Shown here in pieces: positions 20,364-28,800 of a stretch of 33,776 bases of DNA (its first letter is position 1; the number at the start of each line of letters is the position of its first letter). This DNA comes from a virus, in the IMG/VR virus record IMGVR_UViG_3300032246_000378, positions 1 through 33,776 of that record; one strand, written 5' to 3'. Under the pieces are notes generated by a model. That model searched no databases and was not told the DNA's origin. It saw only the letters and a program-made list of their open reading frames with translations. A program made the position numbers and the translations under genes.

Positions 20364-20683
20364 AGGTTTGTGTTGGGTTAATAAGTCTTTAGTCCTTTAT
20401 CTTTTGTTTTTGTTTTTTGCTTTTATCTTTTAATTCTATAAACGCCTTTAGTCCTTTAATCTTGTTTTGCTTTTTGGTTTTTATTATTACTTATCCCCCA
20501 CTAATATCTCTATTGGATAGTCTAATCACCACTATTAGCCTTATCACTCAGCCACCAATAGCCAACCTGTACAGAGGGAAAGAGTGTGATTATGACCCAG
20601 AGGTTATTAAACGAGGCTCGGTGTTGTACTGTACTATCCCATAAAAAATTACTGTTATATTATAGGGGGGATATATATATTAT

Positions 20684-20700
20684 ACGCTCAGAATGAGCGT
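20684..20700 (+). other. hairpin upstream of terminase
   Basis: ACGCTCA/TGAGCGT with a GAA loop (8 bp counting one flanking T-A pair), embedded in AT-rich DNA. No T-tract follows; could be an operator. Confidence 0.4.
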
Positions 20701-20713
20701 AATATTTACCTAT

Positions 20714-20762
20714 CTGTTCGGTTTTAGTACTTTGAACAGGTTATCTATAGTATATATATAAT
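20714..20762 (+). promoter_or_regulatory. probable promoter of terminase/structural operon
   Basis: TTGAAC (20732-20737) and TATAAT (20757-20762) have a 19-bp spacer, somewhat long. The -35 is part of an inverted repeat CTGTTC (20714-20719) / GAACAG (20734-20739), a possible operator. Confidence 0.45.
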
Positions 20763-20764
20763 AT

Positions 20765-20790
20765 ACGGAGTCGCTCCGTTTAAGACTCCG
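20765..20790 (+). promoter_or_regulatory. mutually exclusive hairpins in terminase leader
   Basis: ACGGAG (20765-20770) can pair with CTCCGT (20774-20779), or CGGAGTC (20766-20772) with GACTCCG (20784-20790). The two structures share the same left arm and cannot form together, as in attenuators. Confidence 0.4.
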
Positions 20791-20882
20791 CTCCTCCTAT
20801 AATAGTATTATAATTTATAATTATATTGGGGATAGTCTGCCCGTTTATAGGGACCGTTAAATAAGCGTTATTGGGGGCAACT

Positions 20883-22751
20883 GTGGGTCGTAAGCCAGGG
20901 GTACAAAACATCCCTAAGGATGCTGCCCAACTGCAAGTGTTAGAACTGCTAGCCCAGGGGGCTACCGTAGTAGATGCTATGAAGGCTGTAGGTAGGAATG
21001 ATGTTACCTTCCGTCAATGGTCTATGGCAGATGCCGACTTTAAGAATAAGGCTGACAAGGCTCGCCTATCTGGCAAAGGTATCAAAACAGACCTTGCCAA
21101 TCTTAAGGATATCTCTTTCGAGGATTTCTCAGAGCAATTCCTAGAGACTAAGTTGTTTGACCATCACAAGTCTTGGATTGATTTGATAGAGGGCAAGCCA
21201 CCTAGGTTTATGCATCCTAGCATGACCTACGAGCAAGCAGCAACCAATCGTATTTTAATTAACGTACCACCTGAGCATGCTAAGTCAACTGTGCTTACTA
21301 TCAACTATGTTACCTACCGTCTATCTATAGACCCTAACATAAGAATCATTATTGTATCAAAGACGCAAGGTATGGCTCGTAAGTTCTTGTCTGCGATTAA
21401 GACAAGATTAAGCCATCCTAACTGGACCAAGATGCAAGTATCTTTTGGACCTAACGGTGGCTATAAGGCAGATTCACCAACCTGGTCTGCTGACATGATT
21501 TATCTGGGTGCAGGACGAGACTCAGGTGAGAAGGACCCAACTGTACAAGCATTAGGATTCGGGTCACAAATTTACGGTGCTCGCGCCGACCTGATTATCC
21601 TTGACGATGTGGTGATGAATGCAAACGCCCATGAGTGGGAGAAGCAAATTGAATGGCTTCAAAAAGAAGTTATCACCCGCCTAGGGCGGCACGGAAAACT
21701 GCTTATAGTAGGAACCCGTGTCGCACCTATAGATTTATATAAAATGATTAGAGACCCTGACCAATGGACTGGCGGCAAGTCTCCATTTACATACATGGCA
21801 ATGCCATCAGTTTTAGAATTTGATGAAGACCCAAAGAACTGGAAAACACTCTGGCCTTGGACAGACAGAGCAGAAGGCGATGTAGATGAAGCAAACGCAG
21901 AAGGACTATACCCCAAGTGGGATGGACCTTCGCTTTTTACAAGGCGGTCTGAAGTTGCTCCGAGTGTCTGGGCTATGGTCTACCAACAAGAAGACGTCCA
22001 ATCCGATTCCATATTCTCGCCAACAATTGTCGCAGGATGTGTTAACGGTATGCGAAAGCGTGGACCGCTTAAACGAGACACGGCAGGCCACCCGAAGAAC
22101 ATAGATTCAATTTATACAATTATTGGTTTTGACCCAGCAGTAGCAGGACGTTCCGCTTTCGTAGCGGTCTCTTACAATCGTGCTGATGGTCGTATATATG
22201 TTTTAGACTGTGTTAACATGGTTGACCCTACTCCTCAAAAAGAAAATGCTCTTATCAAGGAATGGGTAGAGAAGTTTAAGCCTCAAGAGTTTCGGGTTGA
22301 AATTAACGCCCACCAGAAATATTATGCTATGGATACAGAACTGCGTGACTATCTTGCATCCTATGGATGTCAACTTAACTCACACTTTACTGGTAAGAAT
22401 AAATGGGATATTGGATTTGGTGTAGCATCTATGGCAAGCCTTTTCGGCTCAGCCAAAGATGGTAGATTCCAAGACAACAACTTAATAGAATTTCCAAGCA
22501 ATCAAGGCTCTGAAGGACTTAAGTCTTTAATACAGCAACTTATCATTTGGAAGCCTGATACTAAGAATCCTACCGACTGTGTAATGGCATTATGGTTTGC
22601 CATTATCCGTTGTAGAGAACTTATGCAGACATCAAGTAGAGTTGGACAGTACCAGACAAACAGATGGGCCACTAGAGCACAGATGGCTGGTAGAGGTTCA
22701 CTTAATTTAGACGAAGCCTTTGCAGAGCAATGGCAAGAAACTTATAGTTAG
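20883..22751 (+). CDS. terL: terminase large subunit
   Basis: 622 residues from GTG 20883 (GGGGG five bases upstream; an in-frame TTG at 20871 has none). Residues about 10-50 (LQVLELLAQGATVVDAMKAV, GRNDVTFRQW) look like a helix-turn-helix of the small-terminase type fused to the front. The ATPase follows: Walker A-like PPEHAKST (129-136), Walker B LIILDD (about 237-242), coupling motif VGTR. The nuclease domain starts IIGFDPAVAG (D417), with VEINAHQ and PTDCVMALWF later. It cuts and pumps phage DNA into the prohead. First gene of the structural operon. Confidence 0.9.
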   Translation: MGRKPGVQNIPKDAAQLQVLELLAQGATVVDAMKAVGRNDVTFRQWSMADADFKNKADKARLSGKGIKTDLANLKDISFEDFSEQFLETKLFDHHKSWIDLIEGKPPRFMHPSMTYEQAATNRILINVPPEHAKSTVLTINYVTYRLSIDPNIRIIIVSKTQGMARKFLSAIKTRLSHPNWTKMQVSFGPNGGYKADSPTWSADMIYLGAGRDSGEKDPTVQALGFGSQIYGARADLIILDDVVMNANAHEWEKQIEWLQKEVITRLGRHGKLLIVGTRVAPIDLYKMIRDPDQWTGGKSPFTYMAMPSVLEFDEDPKNWKTLWPWTDRAEGDVDEANAEGLYPKWDGPSLFTRRSEVAPSVWAMVYQQEDVQSDSIFSPTIVAGCVNGMRKRGPLKRDTAGHPKNIDSIYTIIGFDPAVAGRSAFVAVSYNRADGRIYVLDCVNMVDPTPQKENALIKEWVEKFKPQEFRVEINAHQKYYAMDTELRDYLASYGCQLNSHFTGKNKWDIGFGVASMASLFGSAKDGRFQDNNLIEFPSNQGSEGLKSLIQQLIIWKPDTKNPTDCVMALWFAIIRCRELMQTSSRVGQYQTNRWATRAQMAGRGSLNLDEAFAEQWQETYS

Positions 22752-22759
22752 GATATAAC

Positions 22760-23044
22760 ATGTCAATGATAGGACCTATAGTGGGAGCCGTAAGAGCAGC
22801 AAGAGCCGCTCAAATTGCTGCACGAGTTGTTGGTGGCATTAAAGGTGCTAAGACTGTTAGCCAAGTTTACAAAGAAGGTTCTGCAGGTCCGATTATTCCA
22901 TCTATTGCTGAGTCTAAAGCATTGATAGAAAAAACATTTAACATTCCAGCAAAAGGAACTCCACAAAGAGCAGCCTACGATGCAAGCCTACAACGCAAGG
23001 CCGAAACTGCTTTAAGTAAAAATAGAATTAAAAGGGGTAACTAG
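22760..23044 (+). CDS. small basic Ala-rich protein between terminase and portal
   Basis: 94 residues. N-terminal Ala/Gly helix (MIGPIVGAVRAARAAQIAAR), basic throughout, ending SKNRIKRGN; likely DNA- or membrane-associated. Its stop overlaps the portal GTG. The position suggests a head or packaging accessory. No family recognised. Confidence 0.6.
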   Translation: MSMIGPIVGAVRAARAAQIAARVVGGIKGAKTVSQVYKEGSAGPIIPSIAESKALIEKTFNIPAKGTPQRAAYDASLQRKAETALSKNRIKRGN

Positions 23045-24825
23045 TGTCTTTATCAATTGAACAGATAGCAGCACGAGTTCAATCTCTTCGTTATCGTAAT
23101 ACCGAAAGAGATGCTCGCAATCTTGACGTACTTGCTGTTCGCAAAGGTAAAATATCTGAAGTCTATCCTGACTTCTTTCCAGATGGTGTAGATGCTAATG
23201 TCGTTGCAAATTTTATTGATGTTGTTGCCAGAGACCTTTCAGAGGTTATGGCACCTCTTCCAGCGGTTAACTGCTCAGCCGCTAATCAAGTCAGTGACCG
23301 TGCTCGTACTTTTGCCGATAAGCGTACTCGTATTGCTAGCAATTATTTTTCACACTCTGACCTATCAGTCCAGATGTACTCAGGAGCCGACTGGTATATA
23401 ACCTACGGTTTCGTTCCGTTTATTATAGAATTAGATGATGAAGCAAAACTTCCTCGTATTCGCATCGAAAACTCAATTGGAGCATATCCAGAGTTTGACC
23501 GATATGGCCGTTGCGTTGCTTTTGCTAAAAGATACAGTTTAACATTAGGTGAATTAGTAAGCCAGTTCCCAGAGTTTGATAACATACTCTTAGGTGGAAT
23601 GGGTTATAAGCAAGACCTAAATGGCATGATTGAAATGATTCGTTATTACGATAAAGACCAATCAGTTATTTATATTCCTTCAAGGGGTAATTTAGTATTA
23701 TCACGAGCCAAGAATCCTCTTGGTAAGATGATGGTAGTTGTAGCACGCAAGCCGTCTATTGACAGTGAACTACGTGGACAATTTGACGACGTACTTGGAA
23801 TTCAATTACTCCGCAACCGTTTCGCCTTATTGGCAATGGAAGCAGCGGAGAAATCAGTACAGGCACCTATTGTACTTCCACAAGATGTACAAGAACTACA
23901 GTTGGGTGGCGATGCGGTTATTCGTACCGCTAACCCAGCAGGTGTTCGTCGAGTAGAACTTACTCTACCACAAGGCGCATTCACAGAACAGAATTTACTT
24001 AACCAAGAACTTAGAGTTGGTGCTCGTTATCCAGAAGGACGTACTGGTAACATTGATGCATCTATCGTTACTGGTCAAGGTGTACAGGCTCTTATGGGAG
24101 CATTTGATACACAGGTTAAATCAGCCCAAGCAATTTTTGCTGCAGCACTTCGTGATGTAATCCGTATCTGTTTTGAAATTGATGAAACAATCTACCCAGA
24201 AGAAAAAACAATTCGTGGTGTAGACTCTGGTTCACCTTATGAAATTACATACAAGCCAACCAAAGACATCAAGCAAGATTACTCTGCTGATGTTCGTTAC
24301 GGAATGCTTGCTGGTCTTAATCCAGCCCAAGGTCTTATCTTTATGTTACAGGCTCTTGGAGGCAAGTTAATCTCTAAGGATATGGCTATGCGTGAGTTGC
24401 CATTTACTGTTAACGTAACACAGGAACTTGAGAAAATTGAAATTGAAGATATGAGAACCGCATTACTTGGCTCATTGACTGCTTACACACAAGCAATACC
24501 ACAGATGGCAACACAGGGACAAGACGCTTCTGATGTAGTTAGAAAGATTGCTGCGGTAATCAAGGCTCGCCAAAAGGGACAAGCATTAGAAGATGCTATT
24601 GAGGCTACCTTTACACCGCAACAACAAGTCCCTCCTGCTGGTGCCTCTAATCCTATGGTTGAGCAAATGTCCCCTGCTCCCTCTGGTGCTCCAGTAGGAG
24701 GCTCTCCTTCTCCTGAGCAAGGCGGACAAATGCCAACACCATCAGCCCCACCAGATATTCAAACAATTTTAACAAGTTTAACATCAGGTGGAAAAGGAAA
24801 TGCAAGAGTAGTAACAAAGGGCTAA
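23044..24825 (+). CDS. portal protein
   Basis: 593 residues from GTG 23044, overlapping the previous stop (TAGTG). It shows the portal layout: an N-terminal helical clip region (VVANFIDVVARDLSEVMAPL), a central beta part (WYITYGFVPFIIELDDE, IENSIGAYPEFDRYGR), a long helical stem (QLLRNRFALLAMEAAEKSVQ), and an acidic, Pro/Gly-rich disordered C-terminus (MVEQMSPAPSGAPVGGSPSP). Dodecameric portals form the DNA channel at one capsid vertex. The order terminase-portal-protease-scaffold supports the call. Confidence 0.85.
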   Translation: MSLSIEQIAARVQSLRYRNTERDARNLDVLAVRKGKISEVYPDFFPDGVDANVVANFIDVVARDLSEVMAPLPAVNCSAANQVSDRARTFADKRTRIASNYFSHSDLSVQMYSGADWYITYGFVPFIIELDDEAKLPRIRIENSIGAYPEFDRYGRCVAFAKRYSLTLGELVSQFPEFDNILLGGMGYKQDLNGMIEMIRYYDKDQSVIYIPSRGNLVLSRAKNPLGKMMVVVARKPSIDSELRGQFDDVLGIQLLRNRFALLAMEAAEKSVQAPIVLPQDVQELQLGGDAVIRTANPAGVRRVELTLPQGAFTEQNLLNQELRVGARYPEGRTGNIDASIVTGQGVQALMGAFDTQVKSAQAIFAAALRDVIRICFEIDETIYPEEKTIRGVDSGSPYEITYKPTKDIKQDYSADVRYGMLAGLNPAQGLIFMLQALGGKLISKDMAMRELPFTVNVTQELEKIEIEDMRTALLGSLTAYTQAIPQMATQGQDASDVVRKIAAVIKARQKGQALEDAIEATFTPQQQVPPAGASNPMVEQMSPAPSGAPVGGSPSPEQGGQMPTPSAPPDIQTILTSLTSGGKGNARVVTKG

Positions 24826-24839
24826 CTAAGTAGGGGACA

Positions 24840-25382
24840 ATGACAACAATAATTGGTTTAGAATATAAAGACCGTTGTTTCTTGGTTGCAGATAGCCAAA
24901 CGACTGATGAGGGTGGTCGTATTTATACACATCCTGAAGTTGAAAAGATTACAGCAAATGGTTCATTTTTAATTGCAGGCTCTGGCGAAACATTACCTTG
25001 CGATATAGCACAACATATTTGGGAATCACCTATTCCTACAAAGCAAGATAGAGAAGACCTTTATCGTTTTATGATTAGAAAAGCAATGCCATCTCTTCGC
25101 AAGTGTATGACAGAGAATGGTTATAACTTTGATGAAGATACTAAAGAAACTCGCTTTCAGTTTATAATTGCTGTTGGTGGGGAAATATTTGATGTTGACC
25201 AAGAATTGTCTATAAGCAAATCTGCAGATGGAGTATACGCTGCAGGTTCTGGAGCACCATACGCATTAGGTGCTATTCATGCAGGAGCAGATGCTTTTGA
25301 AGCAATGGAGATAGCATCTAAACTTACAGCATTTACATCAGGACCTTACATATCAAGAGAACAACCAAGAAAAATTAAGTAG
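24840..25382 (+). CDS. proteasome/HslV-like Ntn hydrolase, probable capsid protease
   Basis: 180 residues. After removal of Met, Thr2 would be N-terminal: TTIIGLEYKDRCFLVADSQT matches the proteasome beta-subunit start, with T1, D17 (in ADS) and a Lys at EKI (K36 of the precursor) in the catalytic places. Later AAGSGAPYALGAIHAGADAF matches the GSG..YA.G motif, followed by EIASKLTAFTSGPY. This is a full Ntn threonine peptidase core. It sits right after the portal, where phages usually encode the prohead protease, so capsid maturation is the favoured role (inferred). Start ATG has TAGGGGAC upstream. Confidence 0.8.
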   Translation: MTTIIGLEYKDRCFLVADSQTTDEGGRIYTHPEVEKITANGSFLIAGSGETLPCDIAQHIWESPIPTKQDREDLYRFMIRKAMPSLRKCMTENGYNFDEDTKETRFQFIIAVGGEIFDVDQELSISKSADGVYAAGSGAPYALGAIHAGADAFEAMEIASKLTAFTSGPYISREQPRKIK

Positions 25383-25391
25383 GAGGAAATC

Positions 25392-25820
25392 ATGGCTGAA
25401 AATCGTGGCGGTCCAAATGGCGGACCACAATACAATCCAGCAAATATTTCTGCCACAGGCGGAGCAGGACAATCTGGCACACAACCTGCACGTTACATTT
25501 CAGGCCTTCCTTATGGTGAAGGACAAAAGACAATGGCGCAACAACAGAGTGCTCCTATGGCTGGACCAAATAAACCTACAACATCAAATGCAAATCCTAT
25601 GGCTGCAATGTTAAAGCCTATGACACCTTTGACTGCCCCTACTGAGCGACCAAATGAACCATTAACCGCTGGCATGGATTTTGGTGCAGGTCCAGGAAGT
25701 GAAGCACTTAATTTACCTCGTGAGCGCTCATTGTCTGAGGTTCTTGCGTCAATGATTGATATTGACCCTACTGGAGAAGTACAAGACCTTTACAACTTTG
25801 TAGCATCACGAGGTCTTTAA
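25392..25820 (+). CDS. disordered Pro/Gly/Met-rich head-region protein
   Basis: 142 residues with AGGAGGAAATC before the ATG. The first 95 residues are low-complexity (GGPNGGPQYNPA, AQQQSAPMAGPNKPTTSNAN). The last 45 look folded (RSLSEVLASMIDIDPTGEVQ, DLYNFVASRGL). The stop overlaps the next ATG (TAATG). It could be a substrate or adaptor of the Ntn hydrolase, or bind the giant protein next to it. Unknown family. Confidence 0.6.
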   Translation: MAENRGGPNGGPQYNPANISATGGAGQSGTQPARYISGLPYGEGQKTMAQQQSAPMAGPNKPTTSNANPMAAMLKPMTPLTAPTERPNEPLTAGMDFGAGPGSEALNLPRERSLSEVLASMIDIDPTGEVQDLYNFVASRGL

Positions 25821-28800
25821 TGACTGAAGAAAGAAAACCATTAAGTAGAATTGCTGAGTCCGCACCTGGTGTGGCTGTAGCAGCGGCTCAAAGAGCCTTA
25901 CCAAAGAATGAAGTTAATCAACTTGCTGCGATGGTTGACCTACGCAATATACACAATGAACTTACTTCACTTTCACAAGCAGATGCTTATAAAAAGTTTC
26001 AAGCGATGGACAAAGTTACCCGTGATGCTCTGACATCAATCTATAGTCCAAAGTATGCTAAAGAAAATAAAAGTTTTTTAGGTAATATCTTATCATCGGT
26101 TAAAAGTGCTGTATGGTATGGTGGCGGAACTACAGCAGTAGATGCTGTTAAGAATCTATCATCACTTAATCCATTAGGTGCTGTTCAAGCAGGTGGAAGA
26201 GCCGTAATTGGTGGCGCAAAAGGTGTATATAAGGATTTAACTGAAACTGAAGTTGGTGGCAAGGCTGTCACTAAAGTTGAAAAAGGACTACAACTTTTAG
26301 TACGCCCTCAAGAGAAACTTATTAAACAACCTTATATGGCTGCTAGCCTAGCGGCTGCAGAGGGTGCAAATCCTATCACATCTCAACTTAGATATACAGT
26401 AGAAGGATTTAAAGAATTACTTCCTGGCGGAGAAGATGCACTGCCAACAGATGATTCAACCACATGGAAAAAATATTGGGAACAGGCTGCTGCACCAAAC
26501 AGAGTATTTGATGAAAAAGCAGTTGCTCAGTTTAATAATGATTTAACTCCTGCCGCCTCATATGTTGGTAGATTACTTGCTTCTAAAGAAGACTTAATTG
26601 ATAATTTTGAGCAATATCAAAACAACGCAGGTGTTTTAGATTTAATTAATCGTTATGTAAGTGGCGAAGAAGAAGCATTAAAAGAAGTCTCTAATGCTGT
26701 AGCAAGATTTGAAAAATCTAAATTTAGTCCTGGCCGTGATATGGCTCGTGCAGTAATTTCATTACTTCCACATGAATATGAACAAGCAGTTTTAGGTGAT
26801 GGCAAAGCAAGAGCATTATTTAGTGTTATATCAGCACCAATTGATTTTGCTGTAACTTTTGCACTTGACCCACTTATTATCGGTGGTAAAATTAATCGTG
26901 GATTAATGGTTGCTAAGTATGGATTCATTAAGGTTGGCGAAGGCGCTATTCCTCTTGAACAAGCATTTACTAGAGTTAAAGTTCGCAACTACTGGAATGA
27001 AGCAGGAAAGTTAATTGAAACTTTCCGCAATGGTGATTTGCCAACAAAGGCTCAAGCCCTTAATCGTCTACAAGATAGATTTCCTGAAATCAATGTTAAC
27101 GTAGTTAATGACTTGGCTAAAGCCGATGTCCGTAATGCTGATGATGCATTAACATATTTTAGCAATGGTAAACGTTTTACAGAAATTTTATCAGGTAATG
27201 CTGGAATTGCTGGCAAAGATACACTTATACCATATATGAGTCGTACTCGTAGTGCAACTAACAAGTTTAAAGATACAGTTTCTAAGACTTTAGGAACTGA
27301 GCGTTACTCAGCACTTGATGCAACTAAAACTCAAGAAGAATTTGTTAAGCAATTTTCTCTTGACCCTTTAATTTGGGCAAAGAAAATAGGGTTTCAAGAA
27401 ACCGCTGTTCCTAAAATATTTGCAGCAAAAGACCAGTCAACACTTGCTAGAATTGACAGAGTAGTTCGTGTCTTTTCAATTGCTCCTAAAAATGAACGCA
27501 TTATTAGTATTAGCGATGGTACTAGCGCAACTCAAATCTTTAGATTAGCACGTACAGTTCTTGATAAAACATCTGCTGGGGAAATGCGTGCAGTTTGGTT
27601 AAATGCTAGCGAAGGTGACCGCCTTCTTATACTTAAAGGTTTGCTTAAAACATTAGGTACTGGAATGGGACTCAACCTATCTAATGAAGGAAGACTTGCT
27701 CTTTCTAAACTTGATGATATGTCAAGAGAACTTTATTCACCAAGTCAAAGTGCTGTTGATATAGGCGACCTTGCTGATGTTCTTAGAACTGTAAAAGGTG
27801 GCTCTGCAATTACTACACCTAAGGGTGTACGCAAGAAAGTACAAGAGGCTCTTACCTCAGCCAATGCAGAAGGCAAGGCTGTTCGTCTTATTGCTTCCGT
27901 AAACTCAAAAATTGCAGAATATACTTTACGCTCAAAAGCCCTTAAGGCTGATAAAGCAGATGCACTTGCCGCTGGTGATTTAGACCGCGTAAATGCAATT
28001 GATGATGAACTTAAAATTGTTGCTGCAAGACTTGGTAGAGAGAAGAAAACCAAGAAAGAACTTAAAGGCAAAATTAAAGAAATTGAAATTGGCCAAATTG
28101 ATGAAGCGGCTACTGACAGTATGTTTCTTGATAGATTCAATGCTGGTCAAACATTAGATGGCACTCCTCGTGCTATTCGCCAGTATCAATTAAGTGATTA
28201 TCGTTCATTACCTGATTTTACAGAATGGCGTGAGATAGCCCAACGTGGCGGAATTCTTACTTCAGTATTTGGTCGCGCTACAAACAGTGTTTGGAGCAAA
28301 GGTATTGCAGATGGATGGTCTTTTGTAAACCTTTACCCACGTCTTGGACTTCGTTCTTCAGTAGAAGAACTTGGCATGTTCGGAGTGATTGCTGGAGCAG
28401 AAGGATTTGGAAATTACTTAAAGGCACGCGCAATATCTCGTTCTATTCGCAACGTAAGACCTTCTGGAGTAAAAACAACTGTTTTTGGGAATGAAAAAGA
28501 AGACAGAAACTTAGGATTTATTTATAATACAGTAAATAAGATTACTGGAAAACATTATAGCCAACAAGAAAAACTTAAATTGGCTGATGATTCAGTAGCA
28601 CTTAATAAAGCCGTAGCAACCTCTTTAGTTAAAGGTAAGTTTAATAACATATCTAAACAAGAGGCTGGCTGGGCTGGTGACTTTGCAGAGTTTGAGGGAT
28701 ATAAAGTTCTTGATGAACTTAATGGAGCAACTGTTAAAGCAGAACGTCCTTATACTGAAGCAGAAGAAATGTCTAAGTCATTAAAAGACTTTGGCCCATC

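Larger units (their letters stand above)
20170..20882. other. non-coding divergence region, candidate origin/control region
   Basis: About 0.7 kb between the leftward gene at 20124 and the terminase. From left to right: 11-bp periodic repeats with a LexA-type box (20241-20363), a T-rich stretch (about 20378-20480) with TTTAGTCCTTTA twice (20388 and 20447), then AT-rich DNA with hairpins and a promoter before the terminase. One open frame (20417-20644) has no ribosome binding site and a biased first half; I do not call it a gene, although its last 20 codons look protein-like. Confidence 0.55.

Noticed and set aside
20417-20644. 75-residue plus-strand frame in the divergence region
   Set aside because: The first half is translated T-rich DNA, with a TTG start and no ribosome binding site. 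The last 20 codons look protein-like, so a decayed gene end is conceivable, but there is not enough to call it.
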